A stretch of 44,164 nt of DNA, from positions 239,100 to 283,263 of the forward strand of contig JABMDK010000017.1 of assembly GCA_015903995.1 (NCBI GenBank). Direction: 5' to 3'. The notes under the pieces are model-generated. The model saw nothing but the letters and a program-made list of their open reading frames with translations, was not told the DNA's origin and searched no databases. This document shows positions 15,380 through 23,344 of the stretch, piece by piece. Both the position numbers and the translations under genes were made by a program. This stretch comes from Nitrospira sp. Lineage in GTDB: Bacteria > Nitrospirota > Nitrospiria > Nitrospirales > Nitrospiraceae. Positions within the stretch are counted from its first letter, which is position 1. The number at the start of each line of letters is the position of its first letter.

Positions 15380-16376
15380 GGCTCCGGTTGTATCCGAGTC
15401 CGATCGCCCTCCGCAGAAAATCGTCGTGATTCCGGAAGGCGCGACGTTTCAACAGGCTGCGGCCTTGCTCGAACGAGAGCAACTGATCAGGAGCCGTTCC
15501 GCGTTTCTGCTGCTGGGGAAGGCTCAGGAAGCCGACCGAAAAATTCACCCTGGAGAATATGAGCTCAATGCGGCCATGGCTCCGGCGGACATTCTGTCGA
15601 AGTTGGTGCTCGGTCGGGTGGTCCTTCATTCCGTGACGATTCCTGAGGGCTATACATTCACTCAAATCGCCGACGTGCTGGCCGAGCACCGGATTACGGA
15701 TCGCGCGGAGTTCATCAGATTGGCTACCGACAAGTCCTTCCTGAAGACCCTCGGGATCTCGGCTGATACGGTGGAAGGGTATCTCTATCCCGATACCTAT
15801 CGCTTGACTCGCCCGACAACCGCCAAGGAAGTTCTGCGAGTCATGGTCGACCAGCTCGGCCAGGTCATGACCCAAGAATGGCAGACGCGGGCCAAAGACA
15901 TCCACTTGACGGTTCACGAAGTCTTGACTCTGGCGTCAGTGATCGAAAAGGAAACCGGCGCCGGGGAGGAGCGTCCCCACATCTCCTCCGTCTTTCATAA
16001 TCGGCTCAAGAAACACATCCCTCTGCAGAGCGATCCCACCGTCATCTACGGTCTGCCCAATTTCGACGGCAACTTGCATAAAAAGGATCTTTCCAATCCC
16101 AGTCCCTACAATACGTATCGGTGGGCCGGTCTGCCTCCCGGGCCGATTGCCAACCCCGGGGCGCAGTCGATCCGCGCCGCCTTGTATCCCGTGCCGTCCG
16201 CGTATCTCTATTTCGTCTCGAAGAACGACGGCACCCATCAATTCTCCGCGACACTCGTGGAACATAATAAGGCGGTGGAAAAGTACCAGAAGCGCCCCTT
16301 TCGGAAAGGCAATCATTCCCAGACCTTGATGACCCCCGACGGCAAACAAACACACGATGAAGAAGGAGTGTCGTAA
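15294..16376 (+). CDS. mltG: endolytic murein transglycosylase MltG
   Basis: 360 residues from ATG 15294 (MTRRLILIVVLVIVVLAGVA, an N-terminal membrane anchor). The LysM-like region KIHPGEYELNAAMAPADILS precedes the YceG catalytic domain: VEGYLYPDTYRLTR, then TLASVIEKETGAGEERPHIS with the conserved Glu, IPLQSDPTVIYGL and SPYNTYRWAGLPPGPIANPG. MltG cuts nascent glycan strands and sets their length. The frame is open upstream to 15129, but homology and the anchor start here. The start lies inside ruvX (86-nt overlap); deoC follows after three bases. Confidence 0.95.
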   Translation: MTRRLILIVVLVIVVLAGVAGYQMIRWAEAPVVSESDRPPQKIVVIPEGATFQQAAALLEREQLIRSRSAFLLLGKAQEADRKIHPGEYELNAAMAPADILSKLVLGRVVLHSVTIPEGYTFTQIADVLAEHRITDRAEFIRLATDKSFLKTLGISADTVEGYLYPDTYRLTRPTTAKEVLRVMVDQLGQVMTQEWQTRAKDIHLTVHEVLTLASVIEKETGAGEERPHISSVFHNRLKKHIPLQSDPTVIYGLPNFDGNLHKKDLSNPSPYNTYRWAGLPPGPIANPGAQSIRAALYPVPSAYLYFVSKNDGTHQFSATLVEHNKAVEKYQKRPFRKGNHSQTLMTPDGKQTHDEEGVS

Positions 16377-16379
16377 ACG

Positions 16380-17051
16380 ATGTCAGCATGGAATCTCCCT
16401 GCTCTGATCGACCATACGGTCCTGAGGCCGGACGCGACGAAAGTCGAGGTGCTTCGGTTGTGCGAGGAGGCGAAGGCCAATGGGTTCACGGTGATCTTCG
16501 TCCCGCCTTGTTATATCGATGAGGTGGTGGCGGCAGTGGCCGGCACAGGCATCCGCGTCGGCATCCCCATCGGGTTTCCATTAGGGGGCCACAGCACACA
16601 GACGAAAGTCGCTGAAGCGGTTCACGCGGTGGCTCACGGCGCGCAGGTCTTGGATATGGTCCTGAACGTCAGCCGACTGAAATCAGGCGATCACGACCAT
16701 GTGCGGACGGATATTGCCGAGGTCGTGAAGGCGACTCCAAATGTCGAGCATAAAGTGATCCTTGAAACGTGCTATCTGACGCAGCAGGAGAAACGAACGG
16801 CCTGTCAGTTAGTCGTGGAAGCCGGGGCCGACTACGTGAAGACGTCAACCGGATTCGGCGCCGCCGGCGCCACGGTCGATGATGTCCGGCTGCTGAAGGA
16901 TGCCGTCGCCGGTCGCGCCAAAGTGAAGGCGTCGGGCGGTATCCGCGATTGGAAGACGACGTTGGCGATGTTGGAGGCCGGAGCAGACCGGATTGGGACC
17001 AGCGCGAGTCTGAAGATCATCCACGAGTGGCGCGAATCATCGCGTGGATAA
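16380..17051 (+). CDS. deoC: deoxyribose-phosphate aldolase
   Basis: 223 residues. TIM-barrel class I aldolase: NLPALIDHTVLRPDATKVEV at the start, the Schiff-base Lys in YVKTSTGFG (about residue 153), the second Lys in VKASGGIRDW, and RIGTSASLKI at the end. It cleaves deoxyribose-5-phosphate to glyceraldehyde-3-phosphate and acetaldehyde. It sits three bases after mltG and upstream of a phosphopentomutase homologue, which would make a nucleoside-pentose salvage pair if that homologue were active. Confidence 0.96.
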   Translation: MSAWNLPALIDHTVLRPDATKVEVLRLCEEAKANGFTVIFVPPCYIDEVVAAVAGTGIRVGIPIGFPLGGHSTQTKVAEAVHAVAHGAQVLDMVLNVSRLKSGDHDHVRTDIAEVVKATPNVEHKVILETCYLTQQEKRTACQLVVEAGADYVKTSTGFGAAGATVDDVRLLKDAVAGRAKVKASGGIRDWKTTLAMLEAGADRIGTSASLKIIHEWRESSRG

Positions 17052-17171
17052 GGAGCGCCTCGGGCAAGAACGCGGAAAAGGTTTCGCTGCCGGCTTGGCT
17101 ACGTGGTGATCGTGGCCTCCCAGTGCCATACGTCTCTATGTCCGATTACGGCGATTTGATATAGTCCGCTG

Positions 17172-18329
17172 ATGATCAATCGAGTCATTCTTCTCGTCAT
17201 CGATGGGTTGGGAATTGGGGCGTTGCCGGATGCGGCCGACTATGGCGATGCGGATGCCAATACCCTTGTGCATCTTGCTGAGACGGTCGATGGACTGAGT
17301 GTGCCGAATTTCGAGATGTTGGGCCTGGGGCATCTCGCTCCGATCAAGGGTGTACGGGCCACGGTCCAGCCGAACGGTTCCTTCGGGCGTCTGGGATTCG
17401 CCTCACCCGGTAAAGATTCCGTCGTCGGATATTGGGAAATCGGGGGGGTGATCCAGAAAGCAGCCTCGACGGTCTGCGATTCCGGCATTCCCACCAAAGT
17501 CGTCGACATCGTCGAACAGCTCGTCGGGAGAAAGTCGATCGGCCGAGGCATTGCGCCGATGGGAGTGATGCTCCGTCGGCATAGTATGGAGCATATGGCC
17601 ACCGGAGCGCCTCTTCTGTGGACGGACGGAGGCAATACGTGTTTTGTCGCCATGCATGAATCGCTCATGGCACCGGTGGAGTTTCAACGACGCTGTCGCG
17701 AGATCAGGAAAGCGGTGAAGGATGCGGGGATCCTCATTCGTGTCGTCGGGCAGCCGGTCATCGGCGGGCATGACCTGCTTCGGCCGCAAGCCGGGCGAAA
17801 GGACTATGTGAACGAGCCGACGGGTGTGACGATGGTGGATGTCTTAAGCCGATCCGGTCAGATCACGATGGGGGTCGGAAAGATCTACGACCTCTTTAAC
17901 GGGCGGGGATTTACCAAGGCCCTTCCGGCGGCGTCGGCGATGGCGGCGGTTGATGAGGTGATCAGCCTGTTGAATAAGATGCCGCGCGGTCTCATCTGTG
18001 CCAGCCTGGATCTGTTGTCGGAAGATGCCGGACAGTCGGCCTCCGCCGCACAAGAATGTGATCGCCGATTACCGGAGTTATTCGAGAAGTTGCGCCTCGG
18101 CGATATGGTGATCGTGACAGGTGACCATGGACGAGATTTCTCATTGCCGGGCAAGATGTCGACGCGAGAGTATGTGCCGGTCTTCGTGACCGGCCCCAAG
18201 TTGGCCCAAGGCGTCGATTTGGGAAGTCGCTCGACCGCCGCCGATGTGGGGCAGACCATTGTGGATGCCCTTCAAGCCGAGCGATTGCCGCTTGGTGAGA
18301 GCTTCTTGGATGCGCTTCGGGTAGGGTGA
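17172..18329 (+). CDS. DeoB (phosphopentomutase) homologue with altered metal and catalytic motifs
   Basis: 385 residues, collinear with DeoB throughout: VILLVIDGLGIGALPDAADY (first metal Asp), the cap region (AVGKIYDLFNGRGFT-like) and STREYVPVFVTGPKL near the end. Several signature residues differ from what I recall of the family: GKDTxTGHWE is here GKDSVVGYWE; NLVDFDxxYGHRRD is ASLDLLSEDAGQSAS; ADHG is GDHG; and the His before TREY is Ser (GKMSTREY). In Bacillus DeoB those Asp/His/His positions form the second Mn site. A one-metal enzyme with another phosphate substrate, or a non-catalytic homologue, is therefore possible. It follows deoC by 120 nt. Confidence 0.85.
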   Translation: MINRVILLVIDGLGIGALPDAADYGDADANTLVHLAETVDGLSVPNFEMLGLGHLAPIKGVRATVQPNGSFGRLGFASPGKDSVVGYWEIGGVIQKAASTVCDSGIPTKVVDIVEQLVGRKSIGRGIAPMGVMLRRHSMEHMATGAPLLWTDGGNTCFVAMHESLMAPVEFQRRCREIRKAVKDAGILIRVVGQPVIGGHDLLRPQAGRKDYVNEPTGVTMVDVLSRSGQITMGVGKIYDLFNGRGFTKALPAASAMAAVDEVISLLNKMPRGLICASLDLLSEDAGQSASAAQECDRRLPELFEKLRLGDMVIVTGDHGRDFSLPGKMSTREYVPVFVTGPKLAQGVDLGSRSTAADVGQTIVDALQAERLPLGESFLDALRVG

Positions 18330-18364
18330 TGGTAAAGGGTGAGAAGTGAGGGAGAAAGCGAGCG

Positions 18365-18826
18365 ATGTCGTATGAAGCTAAGTTAACAGAGCTGGGTCTT
18401 GCATTGCCGGCGCCTCCCAAGCCTGTCGCGAACTATGTGCCGGTCGTTAGGACAGGTGATCTGTTGTTTCTCTCCGGGGTGTTGCCGTCACGCGATGGGC
18501 AGCTCATCATGACCGGCAAGCTCGGACAAACCTTGTCCATCGAGCAGGGGATGGAAGCCGCACGAGTGGCGGTGTTGAATGGATTGAGTATCATTCGGCA
18601 GGAAGCTGGTTCCCTCGATCGCGTGAAACGGATCGTCAAAATGGTCGGCCATATAGCTTCTGCCCCTGGGTTTACGGATCAACCTCAAGTGCTCAACGGC
18701 GCGTCTGATCTGCTGGTATCACTATTCGGGGACGCAGGGCGACACGCTCGTGTCGCCGTCGGTGCGGCAGAACTTCCCCGACAGGCTCCTATCGAAATCG
18801 AATTGATCGTGGAACTCGCCAGGTAG
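18365..18826 (+). CDS. RidA/YjgF family protein
   Basis: 153 residues. Family pattern: KPVANYVPVVRTGDLLFLSG near residue 20-40, VKRIVKMVGHIASAPGFTDQ, and HARVAVGAAELPRQAPIEIE with the substrate-binding Arg of the RxxVGVxxLP-type motif, then a strand ending the protein. RidA hydrolyses reactive enamine/imine intermediates from PLP enzymes. Residues before 15 form the short N-terminal extension of the longer YjgF subgroup. It lies 35 nt after the DeoB homologue and closes the plus-strand run from recA; the next element is an interspersed repeat. Confidence 0.93.
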   Translation: MSYEAKLTELGLALPAPPKPVANYVPVVRTGDLLFLSGVLPSRDGQLIMTGKLGQTLSIEQGMEAARVAVLNGLSIIRQEAGSLDRVKRIVKMVGHIASAPGFTDQPQVLNGASDLLVSLFGDAGRHARVAVGAAELPRQAPIEIELIVELAR

Positions 18827-18843
18827 ACCTTCGACGGATCTCT

Positions 18844-19046
18844 AGCAGGATGCGGAAAAAGTCCGCCAGCGGCGTTCTCGCCTCGCTCAGAGGCTCAACG
18901 TACGGCCGAGTACGCTTCGCCTCTTCGCTCGCTGCGGCCTTGCCGGACGACCTTTTTGCGCATCCTGCGTGGCCGGTCAGCGTCGTCCTAAATCTCGATT
19001 TTTGCGACGGCTACAGAGGTCTCAGTAAGTTTTTCCGCAACCTGCT
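18844..19046. repeat. interspersed TIR repeat (MITE-like), copy with intact ends
   Basis: 203 bases bounded by inverted repeats: left AGCAGGATGCGGAAAAAGTC, right end reading AGCAGGTTGCGGAAAAACTT on the other strand. The left third is nearly identical to the copy at 31511 (GCCAGCGGCGTTCTCGCCTC, GCTCAGAGGCTCAACGTACG). It encodes no plausible protein; open frames starting MRKKSASGVLASL in both copies are by-products of the shared DNA. It lies directly downstream of ridA, and the interior differs slightly (TGGCCGGTCAGCGTCGTC). Confidence 0.85.
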
Positions 19047-19316
19047 AAGACATCGATCCCGTGACAATTGCATCTGTGAAGAAATAACGCCAGATGTGGG
19101 GTGGTGTGGCCTGAGGCAGGTCTCCGGCAGAACCGGTTCATCCTGTTGCTCCTCTGTCCGGTAGCTGATCGACTCATTGAAGCCAATCCTTTAGGAATCG
19201 TGCGGTGAGTCCGATAAGAAAATGACGGCCGGCAGACTTTACTACCCCCCCAGTCGTTTGATTGAGGGACTCGCAACCGGTTGAAATATGAATGAATCGT
19301 CAGGAAATCACGATTG
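19047..19316. other. intergenic stretch before the signalling genes
   Basis: 270 bases between the repeat and the first signalling gene. It should contain the promoter for 19317-21483, but I cannot name a convincing -35/-10 pair. No other structure seen. Confidence 0.4.
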
Positions 19317-19652
19317 ATGAGGCGAGTGGTACTCCATGAGCTTTTGCCGGACCTGGTCCTGGCCAAACCGGTGACGAATGCCAATGGGCTTCCCATTGTG
19401 GCGGTTGGAACGATCTTGGATGCCGCCATGATCGAACGGTTCCGCCAGATGGAGTTGACGTCGGTCTATGTCGAGGGCGATGCGCTGGACTCCGGTGGAA
19501 AAACCCTGGCGGAATTGGAAGCCGAACTCGATCACCGGTTCCGGCATGTCGCACAAGATCCCATTCAGCAACTAATCCTCCGGACTCTTCGCGCACACTT
19601 GCATGCCACCCATGGGATGGCACCGGTGACCGAGGGGCCTCAGACGACATGA
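19317..19652 (+). CDS. small signalling domain related to N-terminal segments of HD-GYP/HDOD proteins
   Basis: 111 residues. The pattern LLPDLVLAKPVTNANGLPIV, GTILDAAMIERFRQMELTSV and YVEGDAL matches the short domain commonly found just before HD-GYP or HDOD domains ('pGMvLarpV...G..Ll..Gt.L....I..L...gi..v.V'). Here it is encoded as a separate protein, with a helical C-terminal half (LEAELDHRFRHVAQDPIQQL). ATG 19317 follows a TTG at 19314. Its stop overlaps the HDOD gene start (ATGA), so the two products are made together and may form one complex. Confidence 0.72.
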   Translation: MRRVVLHELLPDLVLAKPVTNANGLPIVAVGTILDAAMIERFRQMELTSVYVEGDALDSGGKTLAELEAELDHRFRHVAQDPIQQLILRTLRAHLHATHGMAPVTEGPQTT

Positions 19653-20488
19653 CCACCTTCAATCCGACAGACCTGCGCAATAGAATTGAGAAGCTTGGAG
19701 ACCTTCCCACGCTTCCGCATGTCGTGCAGCGGCTTGCCGCGATGATCGGTCGTCCGACCGTGTCGACTGAGGAGATCGGCTCCATCATTGAAAAGGATCA
19801 GGTCCTCGCGGCCAAAGTCCTCAGACTGGCCAATTCACCGTTTTATGGGTTCCCCTCGCGCATCGGCTCGGTGACCCATGCCGTGATCGTGCTGGGCTTT
19901 AATGTCGTCAAGGGGCTGACGCTTTGCGCTTCGGCTCTCAGTATCATGAAAGACGCCGGCATGGATCAGTTGTGGCGACATTCTCTGGGTGTCGCCATTA
20001 CCGCCAATCTCCTGGCAACCAGGCTGGAGATCAAGAACCCCGAGGAACTCTTTGTGTCAGGCCTGCTCCATGATATCGGAAAAGTCGTGCTCTATGTCAA
20101 ATGGCCTGATGTGGGGAATAGCATCAAAGAGGCACTCCAGGCCCGCGGCGACCGCTCACTGTTCGACGTGGAGCAAGAGCTGACGGGCCTCTCTCATGCG
20201 GATATCGGCGGCTGCTTGGCCAATGCCTGGCATTTGCCGGTGACGCTCCGTGAACCGATCCTCTACCACCATAATCCGACTCTCGCCAAAGAGGCCATAC
20301 TGCAAACGGCTATCGTCCATGTCGCCGATATCCTGGTCAAGGGGATGGCCTGTGGAAACTCGGGAGACGACCTGATTCCACCACTCTCGAAGACCGCGTG
20401 GGATATGGTCGGGCTGGATGGGCACCGGTTGGCGGAATGTCTCGACACAGCCTCGAACGAGTTCGTGACCATTGACGATTACCTATGA
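19649..20488 (+). CDS. HDOD domain protein
   Basis: 279 residues; the HDOD domain covers about residues 10-215. Signature parts: LGDLPTLPHVVQRLAAMI, VLAAKVLRLANSPFYGFPSR, VTHAVIVLGFNVVKGLTL and SGLLHDIGKVVLYVKWPD. HDOD proteins are HD-like, usually without phosphohydrolase activity, and act as scaffolds in signalling, for example with cyclic-di-GMP enzymes. It is overlapped by four bases on each side, by the small N-terminal-domain gene and the GGDEF gene, so the three form one translational unit. Confidence 0.92.
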   Translation: MTTFNPTDLRNRIEKLGDLPTLPHVVQRLAAMIGRPTVSTEEIGSIIEKDQVLAAKVLRLANSPFYGFPSRIGSVTHAVIVLGFNVVKGLTLCASALSIMKDAGMDQLWRHSLGVAITANLLATRLEIKNPEELFVSGLLHDIGKVVLYVKWPDVGNSIKEALQARGDRSLFDVEQELTGLSHADIGGCLANAWHLPVTLREPILYHHNPTLAKEAILQTAIVHVADILVKGMACGNSGDDLIPPLSKTAWDMVGLDGHRLAECLDTASNEFVTIDDYL

Positions 20489-21483
20489 GCCATTCCACGG
20501 CAGGTCGGAGAATTCTGCTCCTCCACAACGAGCTGACTCCTGCCCTGACGTTGACCCCGGTATTGGAGAAATCCGGTTTCCAAGTGGTGGAGGGCAATTG
20601 GCCCGATCTCGCCCTGCATGAACTTGTCCACGATCCCCCCTGTCTCATCCTGGTCGCTGAAGGAGCCGGGGGCCACTCCGTGGAAACACTCACGCGAAAC
20701 CTTAAGCTCGACGCTTTTCTGGGGCGGCTGCCTCTCATTGTCTTTGTCCGGGACAGTCGACTCAACGATATTGACTGGGGCTCGTTGGGAGTGGACGATT
20801 TCATCACGATCCCCTATCGCGCGGAAGACGTCGTCCATCGCATACGCCTCTGTTTGAGCCGTCTGACCCGCTCGCTCGATGCGAATCCTCTCACCCGCCT
20901 TCCGGGCAACACGACCATCCTGTTTGAAACCACCTCCAGAATTCAAAGCAAACAGCCCTTCGCGCTCGCCTACCTCGATATCGACAATTTCAAGTCCTTC
21001 AATGATCGCTACGGCTATGGACGTGGAGACGAAGTTCTCATCGTGGCTTGCCGCATCCTCACGACGGTGGTGGGAGAACTGGCTGGCCCGGAAGGGTTCG
21101 TCGGTCATGTCGGGGGAGACGACTTTGTTTTCATGAGCCGTCCGCACACCATCGACGCGATCTGCCAGACCGTCATCAAGCGATTTGACCTCGTGATTCC
21201 GGATTTCTATGACCGTGACGACCGCCTCAAGGGGTATATTGATTCCGTGGATCGTCGGGGAAATCAAGAACAGTTTCCGATCATGAGTCTCTCGATTGCC
21301 GTCGTCACCAATGAGCGGTCTCCCATTGCCCATTCCGGCGACGTGAGTAAAATCGCCTCGGAACTGAAGAAGCGAGCCAAGGCCTTGAAAGGCAGCGTCT
21401 ATGTCAAAGACCAGCGCGGCCGGGCCGTTGATGCGTGTTCCACCACGACAGATTCCACCCCTCAGCTTCCTCCCTCCGACTGA
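20485..21483 (+). CDS. pseudo-receiver plus GGDEF (GGDDF) diguanylate cyclase-like protein
   Basis: 332 residues. Residues 8-125 have a CheY-like fold pattern (RRILLLHNELTPALTLTPVL, LPLIVFVRD, GVDDFITIPYRAEDVVHRIR), but where the phosphoacceptor Asp should be the strand reads CLILVAEGAGG, so it is probably not phosphorylated. The GGDEF domain follows: NPLTRLPGNTTI, AYLDIDNFKSFNDRYGYGRG and HVGGDDFVF. The motif is GGDDF, Asp replacing the usual Glu, and no RxxD inhibitory site precedes it. A 35-residue insert (YDRDDRLKGYIDSVDRRG) lies before the last strand. Activity is possible but unproven. It ends the three-gene signalling unit. Confidence 0.88.
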   Translation: MSHSTAGRRILLLHNELTPALTLTPVLEKSGFQVVEGNWPDLALHELVHDPPCLILVAEGAGGHSVETLTRNLKLDAFLGRLPLIVFVRDSRLNDIDWGSLGVDDFITIPYRAEDVVHRIRLCLSRLTRSLDANPLTRLPGNTTILFETTSRIQSKQPFALAYLDIDNFKSFNDRYGYGRGDEVLIVACRILTTVVGELAGPEGFVGHVGGDDFVFMSRPHTIDAICQTVIKRFDLVIPDFYDRDDRLKGYIDSVDRRGNQEQFPIMSLSIAVVTNERSPIAHSGDVSKIASELKKRAKALKGSVYVKDQRGRAVDACSTTTDSTPQLPPSD

Positions 21484-21622
21484 GCCGGGGCCTGGTGTCT
21501 TGATTTCAGAATCTGCTTTGCCTGCCACGCACACTTGACTCTTAAAAAAATCGCTTGTTAAAGTCGGTTATGCCTTCGATGTGGTTCCCATTGTGTCTTC
21601 CCCCTTTCCCGATAGGCCATCC

Positions 21623-23344
21623 ATGAAGAATAGACTTGTCATCACCGTAACATTTCTTTCGCTTGTCATCCTCGGTGGAGGGGCGCTCTCTCTTGTGCAT
21701 GCGGGGAAGACGGGCATTGAGCTGTCTGCTCGGTCTGTGACGCCTGGCGCGACATTGGTGCTGAGCGGAAAAGGATTCGGCACGTTCAAGTCGACCCAGT
21801 TCAACCGAGTTACCGTGAATGGGGTCTTGGCGTTGGTCCAGCGATGGGATCCGGAGGTGATTGAGATCAAGGTGCCCTTCAAGACGACCAGCGGGTTTAT
21901 CGAGGTGCTGATCGGCAAAAAGAAGGTCCTCGCCGGTTTTTTGAATCTCACGATGCCACGGATTGAGACGATCACGCCCACGGAAGCGGAACGAGGAGCC
22001 ACGCTTCAGATTGCGGGGTATCATTTCGGCCTCTCGGCTGGTGCGCGGGATCCGAACACCATGTTCGGTGTCAATGATGTGCTGGTCGGTGGAGTAGTGG
22101 TGCGCCCCAAGCGATGGAAAGACGACAAGATCGAGCTTGAAATTCCGACGAACGCGGTGAGCGGGGATGTCGTGGTTCGGCTGGCTTCTTCTGATCCGCT
22201 TCCGGACGGATCCTGTTGTGCTCCGGTTGAATATGCCGTGAGCAATGCCGTTCCGCTGACACTGATTCCGTCCATTCGAGTGGATCCGGTCAGTGGGCCG
22301 GTCGGTACGAAAGTGGTGTTGTTCGGGCAAGGGTTCGGGCATACCAAAGAGCGGGTGGATGATGCGGTCCTGATCGGTGGGCGGCCGGCGACCATCGCCC
22401 AATGGAAGGACGACGTCATCGTCTTCCATGTCCCGCTCGATGCGGAGTCCGGTCCGCTGACGCTGAGGTATCAGGGGCGAGAACGGGTGCTTGCACAGTT
22501 TACGGTTCAGGTTCCCCGTGTCACCTCCATGAGTCCCACCAGCGCGCCTATCGGGACCTTGTTGCGTATTAACGGTGAGCACTTCGGGTTTTACTCAGAG
22601 AGCGGGTCGACGCCCTACAATTTCATGGATTTCAATACCGGTGAGAATCGAGTCGAAATCGGCGGGGTGCCGGCGGTGATCTATCGTTGGAACGACGACC
22701 GAATCGATGTCTGGGTGCCGTTCAGCGCGCAAACCGGCAAGGTCATTATTTACCGGAGTGCGAACACGCCCAACATAGGCGGACTCTGTTGTGCCGAACG
22801 AGGGACCCTCGCTACTGAAGCCGGGGACTTTACGCTCGTCACGCCGGTCATCGAGTCGTATGACCCTCAGACGGCCGGGTTGGATGCCACGGTGACGATT
22901 AAAGGCCGGGGGTTCGGAACATTTCTCAAGACCGCCGAACATGCCGACTTTGGATTGAATCAGAAAGCCTACAAGCGGCGGGCCGACGTCGAAATCAATG
23001 AACCAGGTGAAAGTCCGAATGTCATCTCCAATGTGTCGCGGACGGAAGTGTTGTTTAACGGCGCGGCCGCACTGGTTCAGTCATGGACCGATGAGGAGAT
23101 CGTCGTGAAGGTCCCGCACCGTAACCTCTATGGGATCGGGAAGAAGGGTGAGTTTTTTGATAATCTGGCGACCGGTCCATTGGTCGTGCGTCGGGGATCA
23201 TGGGATCTGCTTCTTGATGGAACGTGTTGTTCGCCGAAGAAGTGGATCACGCTTGAGGCCGGACCCTTCACGATCGAAGCAAAAGGGCTTCCCGATACAG
23301 GCTACTGGAATAACAACAGGCCTGATGCGGGCACGAATCAATGA
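21623..23344 (+). CDS. exported protein with five IPT/TIG repeats and recurrent Cys-Cys pairs
   Basis: 573 residues from ATG 21623, with a signal peptide (VITVTFLSLVILGGGALSLV, cleavage near VHA). Five Ig-like TIG domains fill the mature protein, each containing W-x-[DP]-[DE]-x-I and ending V-P or I-P: RWDPEVIEIKVP, RWKDDKIELEIP, QWKDDVIVFHVP, RWNDDRIDVWVP, SWTDEEIVVKVP. Repeats 2, 4 and 5 each carry a vicinal Cys pair in the same late loop (PDGSCCAPVE, IGGLCCAERG, LDGTCCSPKK). TIG domains are protein- or carbohydrate-binding modules of secreted proteins. Its stop overlaps the start of the Ycf48-like gene (ATGA), implying a shared task. Function not known. Confidence 0.85.
   Translation: MKNRLVITVTFLSLVILGGGALSLVHAGKTGIELSARSVTPGATLVLSGKGFGTFKSTQFNRVTVNGVLALVQRWDPEVIEIKVPFKTTSGFIEVLIGKKKVLAGFLNLTMPRIETITPTEAERGATLQIAGYHFGLSAGARDPNTMFGVNDVLVGGVVVRPKRWKDDKIELEIPTNAVSGDVVVRLASSDPLPDGSCCAPVEYAVSNAVPLTLIPSIRVDPVSGPVGTKVVLFGQGFGHTKERVDDAVLIGGRPATIAQWKDDVIVFHVPLDAESGPLTLRYQGRERVLAQFTVQVPRVTSMSPTSAPIGTLLRINGEHFGFYSESGSTPYNFMDFNTGENRVEIGGVPAVIYRWNDDRIDVWVPFSAQTGKVIIYRSANTPNIGGLCCAERGTLATEAGDFTLVTPVIESYDPQTAGLDATVTIKGRGFGTFLKTAEHADFGLNQKAYKRRADVEINEPGESPNVISNVSRTEVLFNGAAALVQSWTDEEIVVKVPHRNLYGIGKKGEFFDNLATGPLVVRRGSWDLLLDGTCCSPKKWITLEAGPFTIEAKGLPDTGYWNNNRPDAGTNQ

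Noticed and set aside
20479..21534. Long minus-strand frame opposite the GGDEF gene
   Set aside because: Entirely antisense to a gene with clear domain signatures; composition is that of reversed codons.
21542..22582. Minus-strand frame opposite the TIG protein
   Set aside because: Low-quality composition (many His/Arg/Asn), no family pattern; the plus-strand gene has a signal peptide and repeats.
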